A stretch of DNA of 64,000 nt from NCBI RefSeq assembly GCF_011039275.1, contig NZ_JAAKGB010000001.1, forward strand, positions 1,736,001 to 1,800,000, given 5' to 3'. Each line of letters opens with the position of its first letter. The stretch's first letter is position 1. This DNA is from Streptococcus hyointestinalis (lineage in GTDB: Bacteria; Bacillota; Bacilli; Lactobacillales; Streptococcaceae). A program made the position numbers and the translations under genes. The notes beneath the pieces were generated by a model that saw only the letters and a program-made list of their open reading frames with translations, did not search any database and had not been told where the DNA came from. Below, piece after piece: positions 26,913 to 36,929 of this stretch.

Positions 26913-27491
26913 CTAGCCTTCAAAACGAGCTAAGTTCAGCTCTTGAGCAGGCTCATGGAGTGTTTGTTTATCTTTTGGATTATAGATTTGACTTGTTTTC
27001 AAGAAATCATAATTATTTTTTTTCGACTTGATAGCTGGCTTGTTTTGAGGTTCTTTGTAAACCGTTGGCAACTCGGCTAAGATATAGCTGTCTTGCGATA
27101 GTCTGCTAGAGTACTTGGCATAATCGCCTTGACGTTTCTTTTTGGCAGGCACAGAAACCACTTTTTTAGGCATTTCAAAGCCTGTGGTTTTAGTGATGTC
27201 CTTGGTCAGATAGGTCTGACGTTTCTTTTTGACATCTACTTTTGCCTGCTGTCTTGCTTGTCTAGCGTAGGACTTACCACTATCAATGTCTTTTTGATGA
27301 CGCTGGGCTTGTCTTTGATTTGGCTGCAAGGTCTTGTGACTTGGTTTGATGTCATCGTAAGATTTTTCATGGTAAACTCCATGAATATTACTAATCAAAT
27401 CTTCGTTGTCATACAAGGACATTACAGTCTCTTCTGTACTGACTGGCTCACCATCCGCTACTAGCGGAAACGGTCTTCTGTCTTTGTGCAT
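26913..27491 (-). CDS. Basic hypothetical protein of the murC cluster
   Basis: 192 residues from ATG 27491 (MHKDRRPFPLVADGEPVS). There are no membrane segments, many Lys, Arg and Gln residues, and several RQAR/KKKR clusters, which suggest a disordered, possibly nucleic-acid- or membrane-binding protein. No known domain recognised. It lies 29 bp before murC and after the SNF2 helicase, a position conserved in streptococci, so it may share their transcription. Confidence 0.8.
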   Translation of the reverse strand: MHKDRRPFPLVADGEPVSTEETVMSLYDNEDLISNIHGVYHEKSYDDIKPSHKTLQPNQRQAQRHQKDIDSGKSYARQARQQAKVDVKKKRQTYLTKDITKTTGFEMPKKVVSVPAKKKRQGDYAKYSSRLSQDSYILAELPTVYKEPQNKPAIKSKKNNYDFLKTSQIYNPKDKQTLHEPAQELNLARFEG

Positions 27492-27633
27492 AGCGTCACC
27501 CTCTCTAATACAATTTCTTTTAAACATGGCAGCAAGATTTTCTTGCTACGACGTGTCATCCTTTATCACCTCTAAGTGACAACATTCCCATTATAAACTA
27601 AAATCTATCATTTTTCAAAGTTTAATAGCAGAT

Positions 27634-30600
27634 TTAAGTGACTGGTTCATCCACACCGAGTATTTCACGGATTTCCTCAGCAGATAGAGAGCTTCTGCTT
27701 TCATTGCCATCAAGGACTGTGGTGACTAGATTTTTCTTGCTTTCTTGCAGTTCAAGAATTTTTTCCTCGATGGTGCCTCGTGTGATTAGGCGGTAAACTT
27801 CAACGGTGCTTTTTTGCCCGATACGATGGGCACGGCTAATGGCTTGCATTTCAACTGCTGGATTCCACCAAAGGTCAATCAAGATAACCGTGTCTGCACC
27901 TGTGAGATTGAGCCCAACACCGCCTGCTCTTAGTGAAATGAGAAAGACGTCCTTAGCTCCTTTGTTAAAGGCTTTGGTCATCTCTTGGCGGTCAACAGAT
28001 GAAGTTGAGCCTGTGAGTTTGTAGCTGGTCATCTCAAGGGCTTTGAGCTCTTTTTCAGCAATATCCAGCATACCTTTAAATTGTGAGAAGATAAGCGCAC
28101 GGTGTCCATTTTCCTTTAGCTGGGCAAGCAGCATGCGAAGACTCTCCACTTTACCACTTTCCCCATCATAATCCTCCATAAAAAGACTTGGTGAGTCGCA
28201 GATTTGACGTAAGCGAGTGATACCTGATAGGATCTCGATTTTCTGACGGCTGATACTCCTATCACTAGCACCAGCGATACTTTGCTGCATTTGACGCAAT
28301 TGCGCTAGGTACATGGCTTTTTGTTTGTCTGCCAGTTCATTGGTATAGGTCATCTCAAGCAACTCTGGCAATTCTGGTAACACATCCTCTTTACGACGGC
28401 GTAGGATAAAAGGCTTGATGTAGCGGGCAACCTGTGCTGAACTCAACTTGAGAAACTCACGTTTGCTTGGCAAAAGCCCTGGCATGACAATAGAAAAAAT
28501 AGACCAGATTTCTAATAATTTATTTTCAATCGGTGTTCCAGAAAGGGCAAAGCAGTGTTTGACCTCAAACTGGTGTAGGCGTTTTGAAATCTTGGTCTGG
28601 GCATTTTTCATGACCTGCGCCTCGTCTAAAATCAAATAATCATAGGCAAAACCTTGAGATTGGTAAGTCTCAAAGTCCTGACGAAAAGCAGCATAGCTTG
28701 AGATGATGACTTGGTGATTTTCAGATATGATACTGTCTCGTGCTGGCTTTAAGCCGTAAGAAACAGCCACATCTAACTGCGGAGCAAATTTCTTAAACTC
28801 ATCCTGCCAGTTAAAAATCAAACTAGACGGCGCTAGGATGAGAACACGTGACTGCTCAGTCAAGCGTGAGCTCAAAAAAGCAATAGTCTGCAAGGTCTTA
28901 CCTAGCCCCATATCATCTGCCAAAATCCCACCAAAGCCATAGTCAGAAAGCATGGACAGCCAGCGTACCCCTAACTGCTGATAGTCTCTAAGTGTCGCCT
29001 GCACACTAATATCTGGCAGGGCGTACTCTTCTGGGTACCTAAGGTCATGTACAAGCTGCTCAAAGTTCTTAGAAAATACCACCTGACTCTCAGAAGATAG
29101 CAGATGAGACAGCCTATAAGCCTCTGCTTGGTGCACCTTCAAGTGTCCATCCGAAAGCGTGCTGGTTTGTAAAGTCTGCAAGACTTTACTGACCTTTTGT
29201 GTGTCCTCATCAAAAACCAGTAGCTTCCCTTTTTTATTGACGAAGTAAGATTGATTATCAAGAAGAGCATCAAGGGCTTTGTCGATATCCTTTTCATCAA
29301 GACTTGAAAAGTCAAAGGAAATATCCAAAAAACCGCCTTGAAAATCAAGGGCAATTCTAGGTTGCTCTTGGATACGTTGACTAGCTAGGCGAAGGGATAA
29401 ATGCACAACGCCTCGTTTTTCAAATTCTGGCAACCACTCTACAAAAAAGTAATAGATATCTTCTGCATTTTCTAAGACGAGGCTGGTCTTAAAGCGCTTA
29501 TCAAAGCCTTTACTGACCAAAAAGCGGAAAAGACGCTCTTGATGGCGGTAATGACTGGTAAAGGGCAACTCCTGCAAATCCTTTTGATTGTCTACCAAAA
29601 GACCGTCCCCATAGTCAAAAACGAGCTGCAAACTAATCCTATCATCCTCTGGCATGTCCAAGTAAAAATGCGTCGTAAAGTCCTTAACCTGATAGTTTTT
29701 AGGGGCATGCACCACTCCTAAAAGCTGAAAATCAAGTAAACTCATGGCAAGAGAAGGCTGGTCATTATGCGTGAAGAAAAGATGACGCTTATCATCCGTC
29801 TCAATCGGCAAACTGTGAATGGCTTGTAGGATTCTAAGCTGCTTAGGATCGAGCAGGTAAAAGGTATTGTCACGACGCAAAATACGACTGCCATAGAGCG
29901 TGTCAAAATCATGCTCAGCAATGGTCAAAACAACACTATGACGCTCTACAACCACTGTAAAAACAAAAAGATTGTCCTTGCCTTCTAGTCGCTTGGTCAC
30001 AAGTTTTGCGTAGGACTTATTGTCCGCTTCAAAGTTAAAGTCATAAAGAGCCTGTAAATAAGCAACGCCCTCAGTGAAAAAACCACTACTAAAAAAGAGA
30101 TAGCGTCCGTTGTGACGTAGACAGTTCTCAGCCCCAAACTGGTCAGAGTCTGGCAACAATTTTGCTAAAAAGCAGAGTAACTCTTGACTCTTCTCATCAA
30201 ACTGCCCATAAGAGAGCGATTCAAAATAGTGCTTACCAATCTGATAGAAGCCTTCTTTTTGAACCGTTGCTAAAAAAGCTCTGATGTCTCTGATGACATA
30301 GCTTTTACTATCTGGCAGGCGATTTAGCTTGAGTGTCCACCAAACCTCGTTGCCATTAGCGTTTATCTCGCCATAAGCACAAAGACGGTAGCGTGTCGTA
30401 TCATCATCACTACCTAACAAACTATCTAAAAAGAGGTTGCTAAAAGAAGCTTCCTTAGGAAGTTCGACTTCTTCTTTTGGAGCTTCCAAGCTCTCAACAA
30501 GCGCTTGCCCAGTTGGAGCGTTCTTGAGGTAATACTCTAAGGCTGCTAAATGCTCACAGTAGCCCTTACTCGAAAAAAGCGGGCACGTACAGTCTACAAC

Positions 30601-30744
30601 ATCACCATTTAAAGTGTATTGGAGTTTTTCATTTTGAATATTGGCGATAATTGTCCCATTTTGCTCTGAAACAGATGCGATTGAACCATCGTCGTAAAGA
30701 GCAATTCCTTGATTGCGGACACGCCCTGGAATCATTCTACTCAT
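27634..30744 (-). CDS. SNF2-family DEAD/DEAH helicase with N-terminal SWIM zinc finger
   Basis: 1036 residues from ATG 30744 (MSRMIPGRVRNQGIALYDDG). A SWIM motif lies near residue 60 (DCTCPLF...GYCEHL, CxC...CxH). After a long middle region the helicase core carries Walker A DDMGLGKTLQT, DEAQ box LILDEAQVMKN, SGTPIENKL, and the C-terminal lobe with SLRAGGVGLNLTGADTV and SRAHRIGQ. Such proteins remodel protein-DNA or protein-RNA complexes with ATP; the bacterial target is unknown. First gene upstream of the hypothetical-murC cluster. Confidence 0.92.
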   Translation of the reverse strand: MSRMIPGRVRNQGIALYDDGSIASVSEQNGTIIANIQNEKLQYTLNGDVVDCTCPLFSSKGYCEHLAALEYYLKNAPTGQALVESLEAPKEEVELPKEASFSNLFLDSLLGSDDDTTRYRLCAYGEINANGNEVWWTLKLNRLPDSKSYVIRDIRAFLATVQKEGFYQIGKHYFESLSYGQFDEKSQELLCFLAKLLPDSDQFGAENCLRHNGRYLFFSSGFFTEGVAYLQALYDFNFEADNKSYAKLVTKRLEGKDNLFVFTVVVERHSVVLTIAEHDFDTLYGSRILRRDNTFYLLDPKQLRILQAIHSLPIETDDKRHLFFTHNDQPSLAMSLLDFQLLGVVHAPKNYQVKDFTTHFYLDMPEDDRISLQLVFDYGDGLLVDNQKDLQELPFTSHYRHQERLFRFLVSKGFDKRFKTSLVLENAEDIYYFFVEWLPEFEKRGVVHLSLRLASQRIQEQPRIALDFQGGFLDISFDFSSLDEKDIDKALDALLDNQSYFVNKKGKLLVFDEDTQKVSKVLQTLQTSTLSDGHLKVHQAEAYRLSHLLSSESQVVFSKNFEQLVHDLRYPEEYALPDISVQATLRDYQQLGVRWLSMLSDYGFGGILADDMGLGKTLQTIAFLSSRLTEQSRVLILAPSSLIFNWQDEFKKFAPQLDVAVSYGLKPARDSIISENHQVIISSYAAFRQDFETYQSQGFAYDYLILDEAQVMKNAQTKISKRLHQFEVKHCFALSGTPIENKLLEIWSIFSIVMPGLLPSKREFLKLSSAQVARYIKPFILRRRKEDVLPELPELLEMTYTNELADKQKAMYLAQLRQMQQSIAGASDRSISRQKIEILSGITRLRQICDSPSLFMEDYDGESGKVESLRMLLAQLKENGHRALIFSQFKGMLDIAEKELKALEMTSYKLTGSTSSVDRQEMTKAFNKGAKDVFLISLRAGGVGLNLTGADTVILIDLWWNPAVEMQAISRAHRIGQKSTVEVYRLITRGTIEEKILELQESKKNLVTTVLDGNESRSSLSAEEIREILGVDEPVT

Positions 30745-30875
30745 GCTCTCATACCACCATTTCCTTATCACTCTATTATAACAAATATATGTGAAAAATG
30801 TCTTTAATTTGGCTTAAAAGTAAAAATTGTTTTGCTTATTAAATGGAAATGAGACGTTTTTTGACGTTGTGTAAA

Positions 30876-30901
30876 GAAAAAACCAGCTAACGCTGGTTTT
30901 T
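30876..30901 (-). terminator. Terminator after the der-GNAT genes
   Basis: Stem ACCAGC/GCTGGT with 4-nt loop and T-rich tails on both sides, 26 bp after the GNAT stop. Confidence 0.85.
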
Positions 30902-30926
30902 CAGTTTATTTTTGAATGCTAGAGGA

Positions 30927-31373
30927 CTAGTCCTCAAACGTATAGACCATTATCTGCTCACCTTTGGTATCTAGCCGACCATTAAACTGAAAGCCTAAGT
31001 TTTGATAGAGGTAGATAGCTGAGTGATTGTCCGAAAAAACGCTGAGATAGACAGGCTTACGCAAATAGCGCTCGGCTAGTAGCTCTAAGAGCTGCTCTAG
31101 AAGCTTGCGACCGTAACCCTTACCTTGATAAAAGCGGTCAATCACAATGGTATCAATCCACAGCTCACTATCCTCAGCGAAATAACCATACATGGTAAAG
31201 CCGACAAGCTCCTCTCCATGATACACCGCACAAGGCTGCCACTCTGGGTGTTTTCCTGCCTCTTCTAAGCTCTCTTCTATTGACTCCGTGTAGCCTTTTT
31301 GAAAGGAGTGAAGACGCAAAGAAAGAACTGCTGCTTTATTACTCTCTGTAACCTTTTCAAAGCGAAGCGGCAT
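30927..31373 (-). CDS. GNAT family N-acetyltransferase
   Basis: 148 residues. WIDTIVIDRFYQGKGYGRKLLEQLLEL carries the acetyl-CoA loop QGKGYG. The C-terminal FSDNHSAIYLYQNLGFQFNG resembles diamine N-acetyltransferases. Substrate not defined. It starts 2 bp after der and shares its transcript. Confidence 0.88.
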   Translation of the reverse strand: MPLRFEKVTESNKAAVLSLRLHSFQKGYTESIEESLEEAGKHPEWQPCAVYHGEELVGFTMYGYFAEDSELWIDTIVIDRFYQGKGYGRKLLEQLLELLAERYLRKPVYLSVFSDNHSAIYLYQNLGFQFNGRLDTKGEQIMVYTFED

Positions 31374-31375
31374 GG

Positions 31376-32686
31376 CTATTTTCTCTTTCGTGCAATCAAG
31401 TGAATCGGTGTGCCTTCAAAGCCAAAGGCAGCACGGATTTGATTTTCCAAAAAGCGTAGATAAGAGAAGTGCATGAGCTCTTCTTCATTGACAAAAATGA
31501 CAAAGGTCGGTGGTTTGACAGCAACTTGTGTGCCGTAGAAAATCTTCAAGCGTTTGCCCTTGTCCGTTGGCGTTGGGTTGGTTGCGATAGCGTCCATGAT
31601 GACATCGTTCAAAACAGCTGACGGGATACGTTTGTTTTGACTTTCGCTGATTGCCTTGATCATATCTGGCAGTTTATTGAGACGTTGCTTGGTCAGCGCT
31701 GATACAAAGATAATCGGAGCGTAGCTGATGTATTGGAAGTTATCACGGATATCATCCTCCCATTCTTTGACGGTGCGATTGTCCTTTGTGATGGTGTCCC
31801 ATTTGTTGACAACGATGATAATGCCTTTTCCAGCTTCGTGGGCAAAACCAGCGATACGCTTGTCATACTCACGAATGCCCTCTTCAGCGTTAATCACCAT
31901 GAGGACAATGTCACTGCGGTCAATAGCTCGCATGGAGCGCATGACAGAGTATTTTTCCGTGTTTTCATAGACCTTGCCAGACTTGCGCATACCAGCGGTA
32001 TCAATCATCAAGAACTCTTGACCAGAGCTGTCTGTGAAATGCGTATCAATCGCATCACGAGTCGTTCCAGCGATAGGACTGGCAATCACGCGCTCCTCAC
32101 CAAGGATAGCATTGATAAGACTTGATTTTCCGACATTGGGACGACCGATGAGACTAAACTTGATGATGTCTGGATTTTCTTCGACCGCTTCGACAGGGAG
32201 ATTTTCCACGATAGCGTCTAGCACATCACCGGTTCCGATACCGTGAACAGACGACACTGGATAGGGGTCACCAAGTCCGAGTGAGTAAAAATCATAAATA
32301 TCGCTTCTCATCTCTGGATTGTCCACTTTATTGACCACCAAAATCACGGGTTTGTTGGTGCGGTAGAGGATTTTTGAGACGTACTCGTCAGCGTCTGTGA
32401 CACCTTCTTTTCCAGACACGACAAAAACGATGACATCTGCTTCTGTCATGGCAATATCAGCTTGATGTTTGATTTGCTCCATAAAAGGCGCATCTACATC
32501 ATCAATACCACCTGTATCGATCAGCGAAAAAGAGCGATTGAGCCACTCACCAGTCGCATAAATACGGTCACGAGTCACCCCTTCGACATCCTCGACAATC
32601 GAAATGCGCTCTCCTGCAATACGATTAAACAATGTTGACTTCCCGACATTGGGACGACCAACAATGGCAACTGTTGGTAATGCCAT
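31376..32686 (-). CDS. der: Ribosome biogenesis GTPase Der (EngA)
   Basis: 436 residues from ATG 32686 ([18 protein letters not shown]), with GAAGG 5 nt upstream; a longer frame to 32749 would overlap dnaI. Two GTPase domains in tandem, each with G1 GRPNVGKS and G4 NKVD or NKWD, followed by a KH-like domain ending [12 protein letters not shown]. Essential for 50S assembly. The gene order dnaB-dnaI-der is conserved in streptococci. Confidence 0.96.
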   Translation of the reverse strand: MALPTVAIVGRPNVGKSTLFNRIAGERISIVEDVEGVTRDRIYATGEWLNRSFSLIDTGGIDDVDAPFMEQIKHQADIAMTEADVIVFVVSGKEGVTDADEYVSKILYRTNKPVILVVNKVDNPEMRSDIYDFYSLGLGDPYPVSSVHGIGTGDVLDAIVENLPVEAVEENPDIIKFSLIGRPNVGKSSLINAILGEERVIASPIAGTTRDAIDTHFTDSSGQEFLMIDTAGMRKSGKVYENTEKYSVMRSMRAIDRSDIVLMVINAEEGIREYDKRIAGFAHEAGKGIIIVVNKWDTITKDNRTVKEWEDDIRDNFQYISYAPIIFVSALTKQRLNKLPDMIKAISESQNKRIPSAVLNDVIMDAIATNPTPTDKGKRLKIFYGTQVAVKPPTFVIFVNEEELMHFSYLRFLENQIRAAFGFEGTPIHLIARKRK

Positions 32687-32714
32687 AAAAACCTTCTTTC
32701 TTTTATAATTTATT

Positions 32715-33620
32715 CTATTCTTCCATAGCGTCGTGGCGGCGGTTGCCACCTTCTAAGTGAAATTCATTAGCCAGATAGCGTACACGCTCTAAGACACGTC
32801 TTGCCTGCCAGGTCTCGTCATTGCCCTTGATATTTGCCCACTTGGCTTCCAAATCTAAAAAGGAATAGTTAGAAGTGAAAAAGGTCGGCAAATTCTCCGT
32901 CATGCGGTACTGTAAGATGACCTGCAAGACCTCGTCACGCACCCAAGACGTCGCCTGCTCTGCACCAATATCATCTAAAATCAACACTGGAGCTAACTTG
33001 ATAGCGTCCACCATTTCCTTTACCGTGCCAGTTGAGATGGCATTTTTGACATCAAGGACATAGCTTGGAAAATGCACCATGGTCGTAGCAACCCCTAAAA
33101 CAGACATCTCATGCGCTAGTGCCGCCATAAAATAGGACTTCCCAATACCCATATCGCCGTAAAGATAGAGCCCTTTTTGCCCTTCTTTTGGATACTGCTC
33201 GACAAAATCCACCAAGATATTGAGAACAGCTAACTTAGACGCTGTTGGGTCAATATCTCTAAACGTAATGTTTTTATACGATTTTGGAAGGTTGACAAGA
33301 TTGATATTCTTAGTAATAGCTTGCGCTTTTTGCGCTTCAATGAGCTCTTTTGTCTCTTGATAAGTGACGTCAGCATAGCCTTCATTCATCACCAGTATAG
33401 GACGATAGCCCTTAGCGTGATAAGTCGCATCGTTTGTCTCATATTTCCTGCGCTCCAGCAAAAATTGGTTAAATTTTGACAAACTAATGTTGATTTCGTG
33501 CTGTGTCAGTTGGTAGCTTGTGATGAACTCTGCCACCTGCGGGTCTGACAAAATCGCCTGCACCCAGTCAGTATCAACCTGACGATTAAGCTCGCCCATA
33601 GACTCTCCTACAGACTTCAT
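32715..33620 (-). CDS. dnaI: Primosomal protein DnaI (helicase loader)
   Basis: 301 residues. The N-terminal helicase-binding region ends near 130; then the AAA+ domain has Walker [11 protein letters not shown], Walker B ILDDIGAE and sensor FFTSNYSF. It loads the replicative helicase DnaC with DnaB. It abuts the dnaB stop codon. Confidence 0.94.
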   Translation of the reverse strand: MKSVGESMGELNRQVDTDWVQAILSDPQVAEFITSYQLTQHEINISLSKFNQFLLERRKYETNDATYHAKGYRPILVMNEGYADVTYQETKELIEAQKAQAITKNINLVNLPKSYKNITFRDIDPTASKLAVLNILVDFVEQYPKEGQKGLYLYGDMGIGKSYFMAALAHEMSVLGVATTMVHFPSYVLDVKNAISTGTVKEMVDAIKLAPVLILDDIGAEQATSWVRDEVLQVILQYRMTENLPTFFTSNYSFLDLEAKWANIKGNDETWQARRVLERVRYLANEFHLEGGNRRHDAMEE

Positions 33621-34799
33621 CTACTCACCAGCCTTTCTTAGTTTCTCGAGCAAGCCTTGCTTTTGACTATCAAGTTTAGCTTGCATTTCAGGTGTTGTAT
33701 TGTCTTTAAAATCTGGATTGCTCCAAGATGGAACATTGGTTTTGGTTTTTGGTTTTGCTTGTTTAGAGGGTGATTTTTTGCGCTCTGTGAAGCTGCGCAT
33801 CTTTAGCACCGCTTCTTCTGCACTCGTGATTTTCTGATAAGAAAAATCATTTGCCACCTTCATGAGATAAGGTTTGTTGAGATTAGCGGATTTGGTTTTA
33901 TTGAGCGTGTAGAGGACCATGATATTGATGACCTCGTCTAAAAAGCTCATGGCAGCTAGGTCTTTAAGCAGCTGCTTCTCGCTAGAGGTCACAACGGCAC
34001 GTCTCGTTTGCTTGATTTTTTCTAAAAATGGCAGAGCAGCACAGGATTTTGCTTCACGGATGAGCGCTTGCTCACTCTCTGTAAAGCTTGTTGTCGTTGT
34101 TTGCTGCGTCTCTTTTTGACGGTCTTTGACCATTCTTTTAGGTGCAATCTCGCCATCGATGGCTGTTTTTTTAGCAAGCTGGTAAGTGTCAAACCAGTTG
34201 AGATGGTAGCGCTCAGCTATCGAGTACAAAGTCACCACATCCGCCTGCTCATCCTTAAAGAACAAACCATCACGCTGCATAAGGCGCTTGAAACTCTCCA
34301 AGTCAAACTGCACAGCTGCTGAAGACGTCACCGTTTTAGCAGACGCACTTTTTTCTACATGCCCAAAAACATCTGAAAAACGTTTGGACTGATTGGTCAC
34401 ATCCTTAGGCAAAACATACTCCAACTCCTTGACAGCTACCTCACCGATCCTAGCTTCTAAAAGCTTACGATAAACAGCATGCGCTAGAAAATGCTCTCTA
34501 TCAAGAGGTGAGTTGAGCTTGACCAGATAAACACCCTCCACAGTCTGGTAGAGAGCAACCAAACTCATGGCTGTCAAAAAATCAAGAGCTTCATTTAAGC
34601 GAGGAGCCCCAAACTGCAAATGGTTCAAAATATCTGTGACCTTGTGGTCGTAATTCCCATTGTCAAAAAAACTTTGAAAATAAAGATAGAGCGCCTGTGC
34701 GTCATTGCCGATAATCGGCTGATAGAGCTGTGTGAGATTGTCTAGGTCTCGACTCGTTTGATTATTTTTGACGTAGCGAAAGGTGTCAATCGGCATCAT
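33621..34799 (-). CDS. dnaB: Replication initiation and membrane attachment protein DnaB
   Basis: 392 residues from the ATG at 34799 (two adjacent ATGs, 34796 also possible), which overlaps nrdR by 14 nt. [29 protein letters not shown] is the conserved start, followed by a winged-helix DDBH1 region and a C-terminal DDBH2 region ([24 protein letters not shown]). Firmicute DnaB helps helicase loading at oriC and restart. A longer frame to 34961 is a shadow of nrdR. Confidence 0.92.
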   Translation of the reverse strand: MMPIDTFRYVKNNQTSRDLDNLTQLYQPIIGNDAQALYLYFQSFFDNGNYDHKVTDILNHLQFGAPRLNEALDFLTAMSLVALYQTVEGVYLVKLNSPLDREHFLAHAVYRKLLEARIGEVAVKELEYVLPKDVTNQSKRFSDVFGHVEKSASAKTVTSSAAVQFDLESFKRLMQRDGLFFKDEQADVVTLYSIAERYHLNWFDTYQLAKKTAIDGEIAPKRMVKDRQKETQQTTTTSFTESEQALIREAKSCAALPFLEKIKQTRRAVVTSSEKQLLKDLAAMSFLDEVINIMVLYTLNKTKSANLNKPYLMKVANDFSYQKITSAEEAVLKMRSFTERKKSPSKQAKPKTKTNVPSWSNPDFKDNTTPEMQAKLDSQKQGLLEKLRKAGE

Positions 34800-35283
34800 C
34801 TTTGACTTCCGCCTTCTTTTTCTTTCCACGCACACGCTTAGTGATTTGCTGCAATAAATCCTCAATCTCATCCACATCCTTAAAGGACTTGTAGACACTA
34901 GCAAAGCGCACGTAGGTAATCTCATCAAGCTCTGCCAACTCATCCATGACAAGATTTCCAATCACGGTACTTGGTACTTCATTTTCATAGTCTGCTCTGA
35001 CTTGCTGCTCAATACGACTAATCACAGACTCGATATCATCGCTAGAGACAGGACGTTTTTGGGCTGACTGCACAATCCCATTCAAGATTTTCTCACGTGA
35101 AAACTGCTCACGTGTGCCGTCTTTTTTGACAACAAGTAAGGGCAACAACTCCACACGCTCAAAGGTCGTAAAGCGATAATGGCAGTTCTCGCACTCCCTA
35201 CGACGTCTAATAGTTGCCCCTTCTTCTGCTTGACGGCTATCAATAACACTCGATTTATTAAAATGACACTTCGGACAACGCAT
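34786..35283 (-). CDS. nrdR: Transcriptional repressor NrdR
   Basis: 165 residues: zinc ribbon [20 protein letters not shown]...[17 protein letters not shown] (four Cys) and ATP-cone domain. It represses ribonucleotide reductase genes in response to (d)ATP. A TATAAT lies about 70 bp upstream. In streptococci with a full covRS pair, covS sits just before nrdR; here the space between covR and nrdR is only 136 bp. Confidence 0.96.
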   Translation of the reverse strand: MRCPKCHFNKSSVIDSRQAEEGATIRRRRECENCHYRFTTFERVELLPLLVVKKDGTREQFSREKILNGIVQSAQKRPVSSDDIESVISRIEQQVRADYENEVPSTVIGNLVMDELAELDEITYVRFASVYKSFKDVDEIEDLLQQITKRVRGKKKKAEVKDDAD

Positions 35284-35377
35284 ATAAGACCTCCATTAGA
35301 TACTAGCTAGCAAATTAGCCAACACAAACCATTTTACCATAATAGTGTATTATACCATGTTTTCGTCTAAAATACCA

Positions 35378-35416
35378 GAAAACAAAGCAGGCTGACTGCT
35401 TGCCAACCTGCTTTTA
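35378..35416 (-). terminator. Terminator after the CovR-like gene
   Basis: AGCAGG/CCTGCT stem with a 15-nt loop, followed on the minus strand by TTTGTTTT. It separates the regulator from nrdR. Confidence 0.65.
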
Positions 35417-35419
35417 TCA

Positions 35420-36109
35420 CTAATTATCACGAATAATGTAGCCAACGCCACGAACCGTTTGGATAAAGGAATCTTTACCTGGAATATCGATTTTACCACG
35501 CAGATAACGCACGTAAACATCAACGACATTGGTTTTGGCTTCTAAGTCATACTGCCAAACATTTTCAAGCAGACTCTCACGACTCATGGCTTGTCCCATA
35601 TTTTGCATCAAGATACTCAGCAAATCAAACTCACGCTTGGTCAGAGCGATTTCCTTATCGCCACGCTTAACAGAGCGGTTTTGTTTGTTTAATACCAAAT
35701 CGTGTGCTGCCACTTTAGGCTCAACAGGACTATCGTGACCTGTTTTGCTTTGACGACGGAAAATAGCATGAATATGTGCCATCAACTCCTCAATGGCAAA
35801 CGGCTTTGTGATGTACGCATCTGCGCCATCCTCAAGCACAGAGATAACATCCATCGCCGAGTCACGTGACATGAGCATGATGATATAGCCGGATTGCTTT
35901 TCTTGCAGACGATGTACTAGCGTCTCCTCACCATCCGTTGACAATCCAGCATCCAGCAAAATCAGGTCATAGTCTTTTTCTAGTGCACGCTTCAAGCCAG
36001 ACTGCGCACTGTGCGCTGTCTCAGCGATATGACCTTCATTCATCAACTCCAAAGATAAAAGGCGTGCCAAACTTTTTTCTGGCTCAATAATAAGTACCTT
36101 TTTTTTCAT
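35420..36109 (-). CDS. covR: Orphan CovR-like response regulator (OmpR family)
   Basis: 229 residues from ATG 36109. The phospho-acceptor Asp53 (LILLDAG), Ser81 and Lys102 (ITKPFA) are present, but the acidic pair at residues 9-10 is Glu-Pro (LIIEPEKSLAR) instead of Glu-Asp, and the usual LMLPEMDG after Asp53 reads AGLSTDGE. The winged-helix DNA-binding domain (LTKREFDLLSIL, TNVVDVYVRYLRGKIDIPGK, QTVRGVGYIIRDN) is close to CovR. Synteny (lemA, htpX, DUF177 upstream; nrdR, dnaB, dnaI downstream) equals the covRS locus, yet covS is absent. Phosphorylation may be weak or come from another kinase. Alternative: a RitR-type orphan. Confidence 0.85.
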   Translation of the reverse strand: MKKKVLIIEPEKSLARLLSLELMNEGHIAETAHSAQSGLKRALEKDYDLILLDAGLSTDGEETLVHRLQEKQSGYIIMLMSRDSAMDVISVLEDGADAYITKPFAIEELMAHIHAIFRRQSKTGHDSPVEPKVAAHDLVLNKQNRSVKRGDKEIALTKREFDLLSILMQNMGQAMSRESLLENVWQYDLEAKTNVVDVYVRYLRGKIDIPGKDSFIQTVRGVGYIIRDN

Positions 36110-36189
36110 GTGGTAAAACACCCCCAACCCACTAAATTATTTTCTCACTAACCCTTTAACATTAAAACTGCTCCCAAACAGTTACTGAA

Positions 36190-36726
36190 CTAATCCTCAA
36201 AAAGACCATCTAAAGCTGAAAACGGATTAGCTTCTTTTTGTTTTTCAGCTTGCAGTGAAGCGTATTGCTCCTCAGTCATAACTGTCCAATCCTTGCCAGA
36301 TGGCAAGCCTTCTCCAGCTATCTCCTCCTCAGTCAATACACTTAATGGAATCGAAAGTAAAATATTATCAGCAACACTCTCTTTCAAATCAATACTATCG
36401 CCTTCAAGGACTAAAGCTAAATTTTGCTCGATAAGGTCTTTTTTAGAGACAAGATGACTCGTCTCAACAAATACCTCATCAACCACCTCTTTTTCTGCAA
36501 GAGTAACGGGCTGCATCGAGCGACTTGAAGGTAGGGTAATACGATAAGTCAACTGATAATGTAATAAGTAAAGTCCGTCATCATAAGAAGCAAGACCTAC
36601 CGCATGAATATCATCTACTGAAATAATATCTGCATTACGTTTTTTTAATACATCATTTAAATCTAAGGTTACATCAAACGCTAAACCTTCGGCTTGCTTA
36701 CGAATCTCTGCTAGTGTGAGCATCAT
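36190..36726 (-). CDS. DUF177 (YceD) family protein
   Basis: 178 residues, with the DUF177 core EVVDEVFVETSHLV and IDLKESVADNILLSIPLSVL, and a C-terminal SALDGLFED. YceD proteins often precede rpmF and have been linked to rRNA maturation; here the next gene is the CovR-like regulator. An extended -10 (TGTTATAAT, TATAAT at 36768-36773) lies about 40 bp upstream of the tandem ATG start. Confidence 0.88.
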   Translation of the reverse strand: MMLTLAEIRKQAEGLAFDVTLDLNDVLKKRNADIISVDDIHAVGLASYDDGLYLLHYQLTYRITLPSSRSMQPVTLAEKEVVDEVFVETSHLVSKKDLIEQNLALVLEGDSIDLKESVADNILLSIPLSVLTEEEIAGEGLPSGKDWTVMTEEQYASLQAEKQKEANPFSALDGLFED

Positions 36727-36851
36727 TTCTCCTCATCTTGTTTTAGAAGTCTGTAATCTCCCATACAATTATAACATATTAAATTAAAAAAGAATAATAA
36801 TTTGTTTGTTTTATTAATCTAATTATTTTGAAGTCAAATCATTCATTTAGC

Positions 36852-36884
36852 GAAAAGAGTTTGAGATACTTTTTCTCAAACTCC
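36852..36884 (-). terminator. Terminator after htpX
   Basis: Perfect 10-bp stem GAGTTTGAGA/TCTCAAACTC followed by TTTT on the minus strand. Confidence 0.88.
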
Positions 36885-36929
36885 ACTAAGTGTTATATGT
36901 GCCCAAAAAGCCTATAGCAACTTAGAAAA

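Noticed and set aside
34800-34961. N-terminal extension of DnaB into nrdR
   Set aside because: The extension is the out-of-frame shadow of nrdR; the conserved DnaB N-terminus begins at the tandem ATG at 34799.
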